In this document: piece by piece, positions 29,211-37,499 of the stretch | Layout of the letters: each line of letters starts with the position of its first letter | How positions within the stretch are numbered: position 1 is the stretch's first letter | NCBI RefSeq assembly: GCF_007713465.1 | Contig: NZ_VMSG01000014.1 | Span: 62,001-126,000 of the forward strand | From: Pseudomonas sp. H3(2019) | Lineage (GTDB): Bacteria > Pseudomonadota > Gammaproteobacteria > Pseudomonadales > Pseudomonadaceae | DNA: 64,000 bases | Direction of reading: 5' to 3' | The notes under the pieces: generated by a model | Database searches by the model: none | Told to the model about the DNA's origin: nothing | Seen by the model: the letters and a program-made list of their open reading frames with translations, nothing else | Made by a program: the position numbers and the translations under genes

Positions 29211-29863
29211 ATGCACCGCTCGACCTGCAACAGGCGTTGAGTGAACTGCTCGGCGATGCACAGCTTGTGTCCTGCCGGCTGCCTGAGACCACGCTGAAAC
29301 TCTGGCTGATCGACGGCGACAACATGGACCGCGCCTTCAGCCCGGAAGAAACCCGGCGCATTCTGCACGAGCCACCGTACTGGAGCTTTTGCTGGGCCAG
29401 CGGCCTGGCGATGGCCCGTTACCTGGCGGAGCATCCGCAGTGGGTTGCCGGCAAGCGCGTGCTGGATTTCGGCGCCGGCTCCGGGGTCGCGGGGATTGCA
29501 GCGGTCAAGGCCGGGGCGCTGGAAGTGGTGGCCTGTGATCTTGATCCACTGGCGATTGCAGCCTGCCGGGCAAATGCCGAACTCAATGACGTCCAGCTCA
29601 GCTACTCGACAGATTTTTTTGCCGAGGCCGATCGTTTTGATCTGATTCTGGTGGCCGACGTGTTGTACGACCGGGCCAACCTGCCGTTGCTCGATGAGTT
29701 TCTCAGCCGTGGCCGCGAGGCGTTGGTGGCGGATTCACGGGTGCGGGATTTCCGTCATCCGTTGTATCAGCGGCTGGAAATGCTTGAGGCGATGACATTG
29801 CCGGATTTAGCGGAACCGGAAGAGTTTCGGCATGTAAGCCTGTACCACGCTTCCCGGAGATGA
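29207..29863 (+). CDS. Class I SAM-dependent methyltransferase, ETFB-lysine methyltransferase-like
   Basis: A 218-residue methyltransferase. The SAM-binding glycine loop is VLDFGAGSGVAGIAA and the acidic residue after strand 2 lies in VVACDLDPLAI. DLILVADVLYD is the motif-IV region. The overall pattern fits the METTL20/ETFB lysine methyltransferase group, but the substrate cannot be read from the sequence. It overlaps the YbaY-like gene by four bases. Confidence 0.8.
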   Translation: MNAPLDLQQALSELLGDAQLVSCRLPETTLKLWLIDGDNMDRAFSPEETRRILHEPPYWSFCWASGLAMARYLAEHPQWVAGKRVLDFGAGSGVAGIAAVKAGALEVVACDLDPLAIAACRANAELNDVQLSYSTDFFAEADRFDLILVADVLYDRANLPLLDEFLSRGREALVADSRVRDFRHPLYQRLEMLEAMTLPDLAEPEEFRHVSLYHASRR

Positions 29864-29893
29864 TCGTTCCCATGCTCTGCGTGGGAACGATCA
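29861..29893. repeat. Short palindromic repeat at the methyltransferase stop
   Basis: Twelve-base inverted arms (TGATCGTTCCCA and TGGGAACGATCA) flank a nine-base loop and include the stop codon of the preceding gene. The same GATCGTTCCCACGC unit recurs at 35549-35683, so this is a member of a dispersed Pseudomonas repeat family. It could also act as a transcript 3'-end hairpin. Confidence 0.75.
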
Positions 29894-29965
29894 GTGCGTC
29901 CCGCTTTCAGCCGCCCCCCGCCAAGCCTTATAGTTCCCCCATTCACGTTTTCTTCGAGATTCCCC

Positions 29966-30838
29966 ATGAGTCAAGACACGCCGTATATCTTCGACGCCAC
30001 TACCGCCGATTTCGACCAGTCGGTGATCGAGAACTCGTTCCACAAGCCGGTGCTGGTGGATTTCTGGGCTGAATGGTGTGCGCCATGCAAGGCGCTGATG
30101 CCGATGTTGCAAACCATCGCCGAGAGCTATCGGGGCGAATTGCTGCTGGCCAAGGTCAACTGCGACGTCGAGCCAGACATCGTTTCGCGCTTCGGCATTC
30201 GCAGTCTGCCGACGGTAGTGCTGTTCAAGGACGGTCAGCCGGTGGACGGCTTTGCCGGCGCGCAGCCTGAATCCGCAGTCCGCGCACTGCTTGAGCCGCA
30301 CGTGAAAATGCCACCGCCGGCGGCTGCCGACCCGTTCGAACAGGCTCAGGCGCTGTTCGACGAAGGTCGTTTCGCGGATGCCGAAGCCACGCTGAAAGTG
30401 CTGCTCGGTGAGGACAATACCAACGCCCGCGCGCTGATCCTCTACGCGCGTTGCCTGACCGAGCGCGGCGAACTGGGTGAAGCCCAGGCCGTGCTCGATG
30501 CGGTTAAAAGCGATGAACACAAAGCGGCACTGGCTGGCGCCAAGGCGCAGATCAAGTTTCTCGGCCAGGCCGCTGACTTGCCGGATGTCGCCGATCTGAA
30601 GTCCCGTCTGGCGCAAAACCCGCAGGACGATGAAGCGGTCTACCAGTTGGCGATCCAGCAATTGGCCCGCCAACAATACGAGCCGGCACTGGACTCCCTG
30701 CTCAAGCTGTTCATCCGCAATCGCAGTTACAGCGAAGGGTTGCCGCACAAGACCCTGCTGCAAGTGTTCGAACTGCTGGGCAACGATCACCCGCTGGTGA
30801 CCGTTTATCGCCGCAAGTTGTTTGCAGCGCTGTACTAA
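29966..30838 (+). CDS. CnoX/YbbN-type thioredoxin with TPR region
   Basis: The start is ATG 29966 (MSQDTPYIFD), 290 residues. The N-terminal thioredoxin domain has WAEWCAPCKAL with both cysteines (38 and 41). The C-terminal ~170 residues are helical TPR-like repeats (AQALFDEGRFADAEATLKVL). E. coli CnoX is a chaperedoxin that works with GroEL under oxidative stress and lacks the first active-site Cys. This protein keeps CxxC and so may also reduce disulfides. The 3' end overlaps the convergent gene at 30835 by four bases. Confidence 0.88.
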   Translation: MSQDTPYIFDATTADFDQSVIENSFHKPVLVDFWAEWCAPCKALMPMLQTIAESYRGELLLAKVNCDVEPDIVSRFGIRSLPTVVLFKDGQPVDGFAGAQPESAVRALLEPHVKMPPPAAADPFEQAQALFDEGRFADAEATLKVLLGEDNTNARALILYARCLTERGELGEAQAVLDAVKSDEHKAALAGAKAQIKFLGQAADLPDVADLKSRLAQNPQDDEAVYQLAIQQLARQQYEPALDSLLKLFIRNRSYSEGLPHKTLLQVFELLGNDHPLVTVYRRKLFAALY

Positions 30839-31194
30839 GCCTGCTCGACCCAGCTATAGAGCGGCGTATCCCCGCCGCTCACGACCTTGACCTCGGCGCT
30901 GTGGCGCAAGCGCACCAACAAGCGTTTGCCGGCGACGGTGTTGCCGGTCAAACCCTCCAGTTGCTCCAGCAAATCCGGCCCCGTCAGCTGGCCGGACTTG
31001 CGCAGCAGATCCTTGGCGAGCTGCCACAGCAGCTCATCCTGATTGACCGGTTTGACCACCGGTTCGGCTACCGCTGCACCGCTTTCTGATTTGCTTACCT
31101 GCAACTGCGCGCCAAGCCGCGCCCAATCCCCATCGTCCAATTCCAGGGTCAAATCCACCGGCCAATCGCCGATGCTTCCACGAATGCGCAACAT
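30835..31194 (-). CDS. Conserved hypothetical protein, unknown function
   Basis: A 119-residue soluble protein (MLRIRGSIGDWPVDLTLEL) with a beta-rich start, a charged middle and a helical segment QDELLWQLAKDLLRKSGQLTGPDLLEQLEGL followed by a basic GKRLLVRLRHS (positions about 30890-31030). I do not recognise the family. It converges on the cnoX gene with a four-base overlap and is divergent from zrmA. Confidence 0.6.
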   Translation of the reverse strand: MLRIRGSIGDWPVDLTLELDDGDWARLGAQLQVSKSESGAAVAEPVVKPVNQDELLWQLAKDLLRKSGQLTGPDLLEQLEGLTGNTVAGKRLLVRLRHSAEVKVVSGGDTPLYSWVEQA

Positions 31195-31276
31195 TGGGGT
31201 TTCCTCAGGTTTATGACGAACATGCTCCCACGCGTCTTGCGCAACGCCAAGCAGACAGTCAAACTCTCACCGCCAT

Positions 31277-31297
31277 TGTTATAAGATTACATAACAA
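31277..31297. promoter_or_regulatory. Zur-type operator upstream of the zrm operon
   Basis: TGTTATAAGATTACA at 31277-31291 fits the gammaproteobacterial Zur core TGTTATA-N-TATAACA with two mismatches. An overlapping ATAACAA extends the inverted symmetry to 31297. It lies 31-51 bases before the zrmA start, where a zinc-bound repressor would block transcription. The downstream genes encode a histidine-rich periplasmic protein and an ABC system, which supports the assignment. Confidence 0.65.
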
Positions 31298-31327
31298 AGT
31301 TTTCATCTTCCTTCCCGGAGAGACTCC

Positions 31328-31939
31328 ATGCGCCGCCTGTTACTCGCTTTGCCGTTTGCCCTGTTGCCGCTGGCTTTCGCTCAGGCCGCTGAAGTTCATG
31401 ATCACGAACATGAACACGGCAGCCTGGGCGCCCACGAACACGGCGTCGGACGTTTGAACGCGGCGCTGGACGGTCAGGCGCTGGAACTGGAGCTGGAAAG
31501 CCCGGCGATGAACCTGGTGGGCTTCGAACACGTTGCCAGCACTGATGCAGACAAGGCCAAAGTTGCCGCCGCCCATGCGCAACTGGAGAAACCGCTGGTG
31601 CTGTTCAGCCTGCCGAAAGCGGCCAACTGTGTGGTCAGCCAGCAAGAACTGAAGAGCCCGCTGTTTGGTGACAAACCGGATGCCGATGATCATGACGACG
31701 ATGACGACCACGCGACCGACGGTAAAGGCGCAGCCGCCGAAGAGCATCACCATGATCACAGCGAAATCCACGCACACTACCAATTCACCTGCGCCGCCCC
31801 TGGCGCGCTGAAGACCCTGGACTTGTCGCAGGTGTTCACGACCTTCCCCGCCACTCAGAAAATTCAGGTACAACTCATCAGCCCAAGCGGCCAGCAAGGG
31901 GTTGAAGTGACCTCGAAGGCTGCTGCCCTGAAATTCTGA
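31328..31939 (+). CDS. zrmA: Histidine-rich periplasmic zinc-binding protein (ZrgA/DUF2796 family)
   Basis: A 203-residue secreted protein with a signal peptide (LLLALPFALLPLAFAQA). It has two metal-binding tracts: HDHEHEHGSLGAHEHG just after cleavage, and an Asp/His run DDHDDDDDHA followed by EEHHHDHSEIHAHY. The DUF2796/ZrgA family helps zinc uptake at low zinc. GGAGA lies eight bases before the ATG and a Zur-type box lies upstream. The order matches the Zur-regulated zrmABCD operon of P. aeruginosa. Confidence 0.82.
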   Translation: MRRLLLALPFALLPLAFAQAAEVHDHEHEHGSLGAHEHGVGRLNAALDGQALELELESPAMNLVGFEHVASTDADKAKVAAAHAQLEKPLVLFSLPKAANCVVSQQELKSPLFGDKPDADDHDDDDDHATDGKGAAAEEHHHDHSEIHAHYQFTCAAPGALKTLDLSQVFTTFPATQKIQVQLISPSGQQGVEVTSKAAALKF

Positions 31940-31954
31940 TTCACCGCAAATCCC

Positions 31955-32018
31955 GTAGGAGTTGCCGAAGGCTGCGATCTTTTAAAGGCGAAAGATCGCA
32001 GCCTTCGGCAGCTTCTAC
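31955..32018. repeat. Perfectly folded REP-like inverted repeat between zrmA and zrmB
   Basis: Two arms of about 28 bases (31955-31982 and 31991-32018; core GCCGAAGGCTGCGATCTTT and its complement) surround an eight-base loop. It is a known type of dispersed repeat in P. fluorescens-group genomes. It sits inside the operon, so the transcript would carry a strong hairpin that could lower expression of the ABC genes relative to zrmA or protect the zrmA message. Confidence 0.8.
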
Positions 32019-32047
32019 AGGTCGTAAATTTCTATGAAGCAGGCCAA

Positions 32048-32758
32048 ATGACCCAAGCGCTTATCGAACTGTCAGACCTGGGCTTCAACTGGCCCGGTCA
32101 TCCGCCTTTACTGGATATCCCGGCGTTTCGCCTGGAGCCCGGTGAAACGCTGTTTCTCAAAGGTCCCAGCGGCAGTGGCAAGACCACCCTGCTCGGCCTG
32201 CTCGGTGGCGTGCAGAAACCCAATCGCGGGAGCATTCGCCTGCTCGGCCAGGAACTGACCGAGCTGTCGGCCGGCGCCCGCGATCACTTTCGGGTCGACC
32301 ACACGGGCTACATCTTCCAGCAGTTCAACCTGCTGCCGTTTCTCTCGGTGCGCGAGAACGTCGAACTGCCGTGTCACTTCTCCAAGCTGCGCGCCAGCCG
32401 CGCGATTCAGCGCCACGGCAGTATTGACCAGGCGGCGGCGACCTTACTCGCGCACCTGGGGCTCAAGGATGAAAACATGCTCGGCCGCCGTGCCGACTCA
32501 CTGTCCATCGGCCAACAACAGCGGGTCGCTGCCGCCCGCGCGCTGATCGGCCAGCCGGAACTGGTGATCGCCGACGAACCGACCTCGGCGCTGGATTACG
32601 ACGCCCGCGAGGCATTTATCCGGTTGCTGTTCGCCGAGTGCCGCGAGGCCGGTTCCAGCCTGCTGTTCGTCAGCCACGACCAGAGCCTGGCGCCGCTGTT
32701 CGATCGTCACCTGTCGCTGGCCGAACTCAATCGCGCCGCCACGCCGCTCGAGGTCTGA
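32048..32758 (+). CDS. zrmB: ABC transporter ATP-binding protein (LolD/MacB type)
   Basis: A 236-residue ATPase with Walker A GPSGSGKT (39-46), signature LSIGQQQR, Walker B LVIADEPTSALD and switch His in FVSHDQ. It belongs to the MacB/LolD subgroup, which couples to FtsX-type permeases and transmits force rather than importing solute. It is followed after one base by the permease. In the zrm context it probably acts on the envelope under zinc limitation. The substrate is not known. Confidence 0.85.
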   Translation: MTQALIELSDLGFNWPGHPPLLDIPAFRLEPGETLFLKGPSGSGKTTLLGLLGGVQKPNRGSIRLLGQELTELSAGARDHFRVDHTGYIFQQFNLLPFLSVRENVELPCHFSKLRASRAIQRHGSIDQAAATLLAHLGLKDENMLGRRADSLSIGQQQRVAAARALIGQPELVIADEPTSALDYDAREAFIRLLFAECREAGSSLLFVSHDQSLAPLFDRHLSLAELNRAATPLEV

Positions 32759-32759
32759 A

Positions 32760-34025
32760 ATGTATTTGTTTCGTCTAGCCATGGCCAGCCTGGCTAACCG
32801 CCGCTTCACCGCGATCCTCACCGCGTTCGCCATCGCCCTGTCGGTCTGCCTGCTGTTGGCGGTGGAACGGGTACGCACCGAAGCCAAGGCCAGCTTTGCC
32901 AGCACCATCAGCGGCACCGACCTGATTGTCGGCGCGCGCTCAGGCTCGGTGAACCTGTTGCTGTACTCGGTGTTTCGCATTGGCAACGCCACCAACAACA
33001 TCCGTTGGGACAGCTTCGAGCACTTCGCCAACAACCCGAAAGTGAAATGGGCGATCCCGATTTCCCTCGGTGACTCGCATCGCGGTTATCGCGTGATGGG
33101 CACCACCGATGCCTACTTCCAGCATTACCAGTACGGCCATCAGCAAAACCTGCAACTGGCCAGCGGTCGGGCGTTTGCCACGGATCCGTTCGAAGTGGTG
33201 CTGGGTGCCGAAGTGGCCGATGCGCTGCATTACAAACTCGGCGACAAACTGGTGCTGGCTCACGGCGTGGCGGTGATCAGCCTGGTCAAGCATGACGACA
33301 AACCGTTCACCGTGGTCGGCATCCTCAAACGCACCGGCACCCCGGTCGACCGCACGTTGCACATCAGCCTCGGCGGTATGGAGGCGATTCACATCGATTG
33401 GCACAACGGCGTGCCGGCTCAGGGCAACGCTCGTATCAGCGCCGATCAGGCGCGCAACATGGACCTCACGCCGCAAGCCATCACCGCGTTCATGCTCGGC
33501 CTCAACAACAAGATTTCGACCTTCGCCGTACAACGCGAGATCAATGAGTTCCGTGGCGAGCCAATGCTGGCGATCCTCCCGGGCGTCGCCTTGCAGGAGC
33601 TCTGGAGCCTGATGGGCACCGCTGAAAAAGCGCTGTTCGTGGTGTCGCTGTTTGTCGTACTGACCGGGTTGATCGGCATGCTCACGGCGATTCTCACCAG
33701 CCTCAACGAACGTCGCCGCGAGATGGCGATCCTGCGTTCGGTCGGTGCCCGGCCGTGGCACATTGCAACACTGCTGGTGCTGGAAGCCTTTGCGTTGGCG
33801 CTGTCCGGGGTGGTTGCGGGCCTGGCATTGTTATATGTGTGCATCGCTGCGGCTCAGGGTTACGTGCAATCGACATACGGCTTGTACCTGCCACTGGCCT
33901 GGCCAAGCGAGTATGAATGGACGCTGCTCGGTGGCATCCTGATCGCCGCGCTGCTGATGGGCAGCGTGCCGGCCTGGCGCGCCTATCGCCAATCGTTGGC
34001 CGATGGTCTGTCGATCCGTTTATGA
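32760..34025 (+). CDS. zrmC: ABC transporter permease (FtsX/MacB type)
   Basis: A 421-residue permease with one N-terminal transmembrane helix (RFTAILTAFAIALSVCLLLA), a periplasmic domain of about 230 residues, and three C-terminal helices (ALFVVSLFVVLTGLIGMLTAI, ALALSGVVAGLALLYVCIA, EYEWTLLGGILIAALLMG). The cytoplasmic NERRREMAILRSVGA segment is the FtsX-family coupling loop. It is directly downstream of its ATPase. Confidence 0.85.
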   Translation: MYLFRLAMASLANRRFTAILTAFAIALSVCLLLAVERVRTEAKASFASTISGTDLIVGARSGSVNLLLYSVFRIGNATNNIRWDSFEHFANNPKVKWAIPISLGDSHRGYRVMGTTDAYFQHYQYGHQQNLQLASGRAFATDPFEVVLGAEVADALHYKLGDKLVLAHGVAVISLVKHDDKPFTVVGILKRTGTPVDRTLHISLGGMEAIHIDWHNGVPAQGNARISADQARNMDLTPQAITAFMLGLNNKISTFAVQREINEFRGEPMLAILPGVALQELWSLMGTAEKALFVVSLFVVLTGLIGMLTAILTSLNERRREMAILRSVGARPWHIATLLVLEAFALALSGVVAGLALLYVCIAAAQGYVQSTYGLYLPLAWPSEYEWTLLGGILIAALLMGSVPAWRAYRQSLADGLSIRL

Positions 34026-34036
34026 GGACACTGAAG

Positions 34037-34555
34037 ATGCTCCGCGCTCTGCCTGCGCTGTTGATGCTGGTTGCCCTGCCCCTGTGGGCGGCCGCACCGA
34101 AAGACCTGACCTGGTCGGAAATGATCCCGCCCGACGCACCGGCAGAAGTGCCGAACATGAAACCGCTGCACGACCTGTCGCAGATGAGCAGCGCGTTGTC
34201 CGCCGAGTCCGCGCCGGCGGCCAAGCAAGACATGCCCAATGCGCCGGTGGTGAAAAGCCTCGACGGCAAGAATATTCGCCTGCCGGGTTACATCGTGCCG
34301 CTGGAAGTCAGCGAGGAAGGTCGCACCACCGATTTCCTGCTGGTGCCGTATTTCGGCGCATGCATCCACGTGCCGCCACCGCCGTCGAACCAGATCGTCC
34401 ACGTCAAAAGCAAGGTTGGGGTGAAGCTCGACGAGCTCTATCAGCCGTACTGGATTGAAGGTGCAATGCAGGTCAAGGCGTCGACCAGCGAATTGGCGGA
34501 TGCCGGGTATCAGATGGATGCGGACAAGATCTACGTGTACGAATTGCCGGAGTGA
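34037..34555 (+). CDS. zrmD: Secreted DUF3299 protein of the zrm operon
   Basis: I chose ATG 34037 because GAGGA lies seven bases upstream and a signal peptide (MLRALPALLMLVALPLWAAA) follows, giving 172 residues. An ATG at 34022 overlapping the permease stop as ATGA is an alternative start. The core KNIRLPGYIVPLEV with FLLVPYFGACIHVPPPPSNQ is typical of DUF3299 and includes a single Cys next to His. The periplasmic function is unknown. It is the last gene before a REPIN. Confidence 0.75.
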   Translation: MLRALPALLMLVALPLWAAAPKDLTWSEMIPPDAPAEVPNMKPLHDLSQMSSALSAESAPAAKQDMPNAPVVKSLDGKNIRLPGYIVPLEVSEEGRTTDFLLVPYFGACIHVPPPPSNQIVHVKSKVGVKLDELYQPYWIEGAMQVKASTSELADAGYQMDADKIYVYELPE

Positions 34556-34587
34556 GTCCGGTAGTCATGTGTGATCTGGTAGATAGT

Positions 34588-34664
34588 CATCGCGAGCAGG
34601 CTCGCTCCCACAGTGAATTGTGTTGATGCACAAATCAAATGTGGGAGCGAGCCGGCTCGCGATG
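34588..34664. repeat. REPIN (paired REP elements) after zrmD
   Basis: CATCGCGAGCAGGCTCGCTCCCACA (25 bases from 34588) and its near-perfect complement ending at 34664 face each other across about 28 bases. This is the common P. fluorescens GTGGGAGCGAGC..GCTCGCGATG REP family. The same family is present at 37657-37759. Confidence 0.88.
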
Positions 34665-34718
34665 GCTGCACCGCTGTAGCAAAGGATTCCCCCCGATTCA
34701 AACCCCATCACTGTTTCA

Positions 34719-34761
34719 TTGAGCTGAGTCAAAAGCGCCGTTCCTGACGCTTCGTACCATT
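34719..34761 (+). promoter_or_regulatory. Anr/FNR-type box and -10 element for oprG
   Basis: TTGAGCTGAGTCAA (34719-34732) has the TTGA-N6-TCAA core of Anr/FNR sites. TACCAT at 34756-34761 fits a -10 hexamer. A start point near 34768 would put the box centre at about -42, the class II activator position. This agrees with known Anr-dependent expression of oprG in P. aeruginosa. Confidence 0.55.
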
Positions 34762-34797
34762 GGAGATACAGAATTTGAATCTTCCTTTGGAGCCCCC

Positions 34798-35496
34798 ATG
34801 CACAAGTCATTGCTTAGCGCTTCCCTCATTGCGTTCGCGCTTGCAACCCCGTTCGCCCAGGCCCATGAAGCCGGTGACTTCATCGTTCGGGCCGGTGCGA
34901 TCACCGTTAACCCGAAAGCCAGCAGCTCCAGCGTCAAGGTCGATCAAGGCCCATTGGCCGGCGCCGACCTGGGTGGCAAGGCCACCATGAACAGCAACAC
35001 GCAACTGGGCCTGAACTTCGCGTACATGCTCACCAATAATGTCGGCATTGAGCTGCTCGCCGCCTCGCCGTTCCAGCATGACGTGAACCTCAAAGGTACT
35101 TCCTTGGGCGCGGCCAACGGTAAACTCGGCACCCTCAAACACCTGCCGCCGACTTTGAGCGTGGTTTACTACCCGCTCGACAACAAGTCCGTATTCCAGC
35201 CGTATGTGGGCGCCGGTATCAACTACACCTGGATCTACGACGAAAAGCTCAGTAACGAAGCGCAAGCCAACGGCTTCAGCAACTTCAAGGCGAAAAACTC
35301 CTGGGGTATGGCGTTCCAGGTCGGTGCCGACTACATGATCACCGACAACATCATGCTCAACGCCCAGATGCGCTACATCGACATCAACACCCGAGCAACC
35401 GTGGAAAACGACGCCGTGGCGCCGGGCACCCGGGCCAGGGTCAACGTGGATGTGGACCCGTTCGTGTACATGGTGGGTCTGGGTTACAAGTTCTAA
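34798..35496 (+). CDS. oprG: OmpW/OprG family outer-membrane protein
   Basis: A 232-residue eight-stranded beta-barrel protein with a signal peptide (SLIAFALATPFAQA). It has the family start HEAGDFIVRAGAITVNP, the segment PTLSVVYYPLDNKSVFQPYVGAGINYT, and a C-terminal barrel strand ending VYMVGLGYKF with terminal Phe. It provides passage for small hydrophobic molecules. GGAG precedes the ATG, an Anr-type promoter lies upstream and a strong terminator follows. Confidence 0.93.
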   Translation: MHKSLLSASLIAFALATPFAQAHEAGDFIVRAGAITVNPKASSSSVKVDQGPLAGADLGGKATMNSNTQLGLNFAYMLTNNVGIELLAASPFQHDVNLKGTSLGAANGKLGTLKHLPPTLSVVYYPLDNKSVFQPYVGAGINYTWIYDEKLSNEAQANGFSNFKAKNSWGMAFQVGADYMITDNIMLNAQMRYIDINTRATVENDAVAPGTRARVNVDVDPFVYMVGLGYKF

Positions 35497-35507
35497 ACCC
35501 GCTGCAT

Positions 35508-35537
35508 AAAAAAGGCGCCTCGAAAGGCGCCTTTTTT
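35508..35537 (+). terminator. Intrinsic terminator of oprG
   Basis: AAAAAAGGCGCC and GGCGCCTTTTTT pair around a six-base loop directly after the oprG stop, with a terminal T-run. Confidence 0.9.
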
Positions 35538-35548
35538 ACTGAGCCACT

Positions 35549-35683
35549 GATCGTTCCCACGCTCCAGCGTGGGAATGCAGCCCGTGACGCTCTGCGTCAC
35601 AACGGCGTCCGACTCACGCAGGTGCTGAAGGTGGAACGCGGAGCGTCCCTAGAGGCATTCCCACGCGGAGCGTGGGAACGATC
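35549..35683. repeat. Composite palindromic repeat between oprG and the epimerase gene
   Basis: The element begins GATCGTTCCCACGCTCC and ends GCGGAGCGTGGGAACGATC, so its ends are mutually complementary. Inside lie smaller palindromes: TTCCCACGCTCCAGCGTGGGAA, of which the arms are 35553-35560 and 35567-35574, and GTGACGCTCTGCGTCAC (35584-35600). It belongs to the same family as the short repeat at 29861-29893 but is a longer, composite copy between convergent genes. Confidence 0.8.
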
Positions 35684-35692
35684 TTAAAAAGC

Positions 35693-36622
35693 TCAGCGCC
35701 CCAACAGCCGCGCCAGCCCGACGCTCATCGGCGTCTGCTCGGGAAAGGTGAAGCGCTGCAACAGACGCTGGTTATTAGCCCGCGAATGGCGGATGTCACC
35801 GGAACGGGCCGGGCCGTAGGTGATCGGTGGCAACTGCCCCACCACTTCCTCCAAAGCCTGGAGCATTTGCTTGAGGGTCGTCGCCTGGTTCCAGCCGACA
35901 TTCACCGCACCCACTTCAAGCGTCGGCGTTTCGATGGCCTGCACCAGCAGGTCGACCAGGTCTTCGACATAGACAAAATCGCGGGTCTGTTCGCCGTCAC
36001 CGAACACAGTGATCGGCAGGCCTTTCTGCGCCCGCTCGCTGAAAATGCTGATCACCCCGGAGTACGGCGACGAGGGATCCTGGCGCGGGCCGAAGATATT
36101 GAAGAAACGGAAAATTGCCGGTTCAAGACCGTGCTGACGACGGTAGAAGTCGAGGTAGTACTCGCCTGCCAGCTTGTCTGAGGCGTACGGCGTGAGCGGT
36201 GCCTTGGCGGTCTCTTCGTCGATCGACTCGCCTTCACCGTTATTGCCGTAGACCGCTGCGCTTGAAGCAAACAGTACGCGCTTGACGCCGGCCTGACGCA
36301 TCGCTTCGCAGACGTTCAAGGTGCCGATGAAATTGCTCTGGTGAGTGCGCACCGGATCATCCACCGACGCCTGAACCGACGCCACGGCGGCCAAATGCGC
36401 TACGGCGCTGCAACCGACCATCACCTTTGCCACCAGCGCAGCATCGGCGACGTCACCTTCGATCAGTTCGACCCGTGGATTATCCAGCGGCAGGTTACTG
36501 CGCTTGCCGGTAGACAGATCGTCGAGGATACGCACCGAATGCCCCTTGGCGAGCAAGGCGTCAGCAAGGTGCGAACCAATGAAGCCGGCACCGCCGGTGA
36601 TCAAAACAGGGCCATCAGCCAT
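35693..36622 (-). CDS. NAD-dependent sugar-nucleotide epimerase/dehydratase
   Basis: The start is ATG 36622 (MADGPVLITGGAGFIGSHL), giving 309 residues; the longer frame is a shadow of the preceding gene. It has the extended SDR fold with the NAD motif TGGAGFIGS, the Tyr-Lys pair in YASDKLAGEYY, and FRFFNIFGPRQDPSSPYSGVISIF typical of GalE/WbpP-like C4-epimerases of UDP-sugars. The substrate is not fixed by sequence. It overlaps the RmlD-like gene by eight bases, so the two probably act together on a cell-surface sugar. Confidence 0.85.
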   Translation of the reverse strand: MADGPVLITGGAGFIGSHLADALLAKGHSVRILDDLSTGKRSNLPLDNPRVELIEGDVADAALVAKVMVGCSAVAHLAAVASVQASVDDPVRTHQSNFIGTLNVCEAMRQAGVKRVLFASSAAVYGNNGEGESIDEETAKAPLTPYASDKLAGEYYLDFYRRQHGLEPAIFRFFNIFGPRQDPSSPYSGVISIFSERAQKGLPITVFGDGEQTRDFVYVEDLVDLLVQAIETPTLEVGAVNVGWNQATTLKQMLQALEEVVGQLPPITYGPARSGDIRHSRANNQRLLQRFTFPEQTPMSVGLARLLGR

Positions 36623-37499
36623 GACGATAAAACCTATCCAGTAAGCCGGGGAGCGCTGCGCGCCAGGCGCGCGGCTTGATCCCGAAGGTGTGCAGAATTT
36701 TCTTGCAGGCGAGTACCGCGTGCTGCGGTTCTTCGGCAGCATCCGGACGCGCGGCGTGTGCCTGCGCGGTCGGTGCTTCAATCGCCAGCGGGTGCAAAGT
36801 ACGCGCTTCGGCGAGAATCGCCTGCCCCAGCGCCAGCGGCGTGGTCGCCTCATGCCCGGCGTAGTGGTAAGTGCCCCACAGTGGCGCTGCGCAATCGAGT
36901 TGTTTGAGCACCGAAATAATCACCCGTGCCGCATCGTCCACCGGTGTCGGGTTGCCACGCCGGTCATCGGCCATCAGCAGCTCTTCAGGCAGCTCGGCAC
37001 GCGCGAGGAAACGCCCGAGGGTGCCGTCGACGCTGTCATCGAGCAGCCAGCCAAAACGCAGCATCACATGTTGCGGGCAGGTCGCGCGCACGCTTTGCTC
37101 GATACGCCACAAAGCCTGACCACGTAGCCCCAGCGGCACCGGTTCGTCTTTTTCGCTGTAGGCCGTCGCCCGCGAGCCATCGAATACCCGATAGCTGGAT
37201 GGCTGCACCAGGACAATATTGTGATGCTGGCACAGTTCGGCCAGCCGCTCGACCGCCCGCTCCTGAGCAGCCAAACGCGCCTCGGCCACGCTCTCCGCCT
37301 GAAACCAGTCAAAGTAATAGGCGAGATTGATCAGCGCGTCGGGACGAGTGTCGTCGAGCAGCTGCGTCAGGCTCGCGGCGTCCCAGCCGTCTTGCGGTGG
37401 ACGGGGGGCGAGGAAACCGATGTCTTCCTCTGCACCGAGGCGAATCAGCGCCTGCCCAAGGGCATTTCCGCCACCCAGTAACATAAGGCGCATTCGCAT
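36615..37499 (-). CDS. RmlD-like sugar nucleotide-binding protein
   Basis: A 294-residue SDR-like protein beginning MRMRLMLLGGGNALGQAL, with ALINLAYYFDWF, VLVQPSSYRVFDG and an RmlD-like body (VMLRFGWLLDDSVDGTLGRFL). It resembles dTDP-4-dehydrorhamnose reductase family members, but the SDR YxxxK motif is not obvious, so it may be non-catalytic or altered. It is co-transcribed with and overlaps the epimerase gene. Confidence 0.7.
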   Translation of the reverse strand: MRMRLMLLGGGNALGQALIRLGAEEDIGFLAPRPPQDGWDAASLTQLLDDTRPDALINLAYYFDWFQAESVAEARLAAQERAVERLAELCQHHNIVLVQPSSYRVFDGSRATAYSEKDEPVPLGLRGQALWRIEQSVRATCPQHVMLRFGWLLDDSVDGTLGRFLARAELPEELLMADDRRGNPTPVDDAARVIISVLKQLDCAAPLWGTYHYAGHEATTPLALGQAILAEARTLHPLAIEAPTAQAHAARPDAAEEPQHAVLACKKILHTFGIKPRAWRAALPGLLDRFYRHG

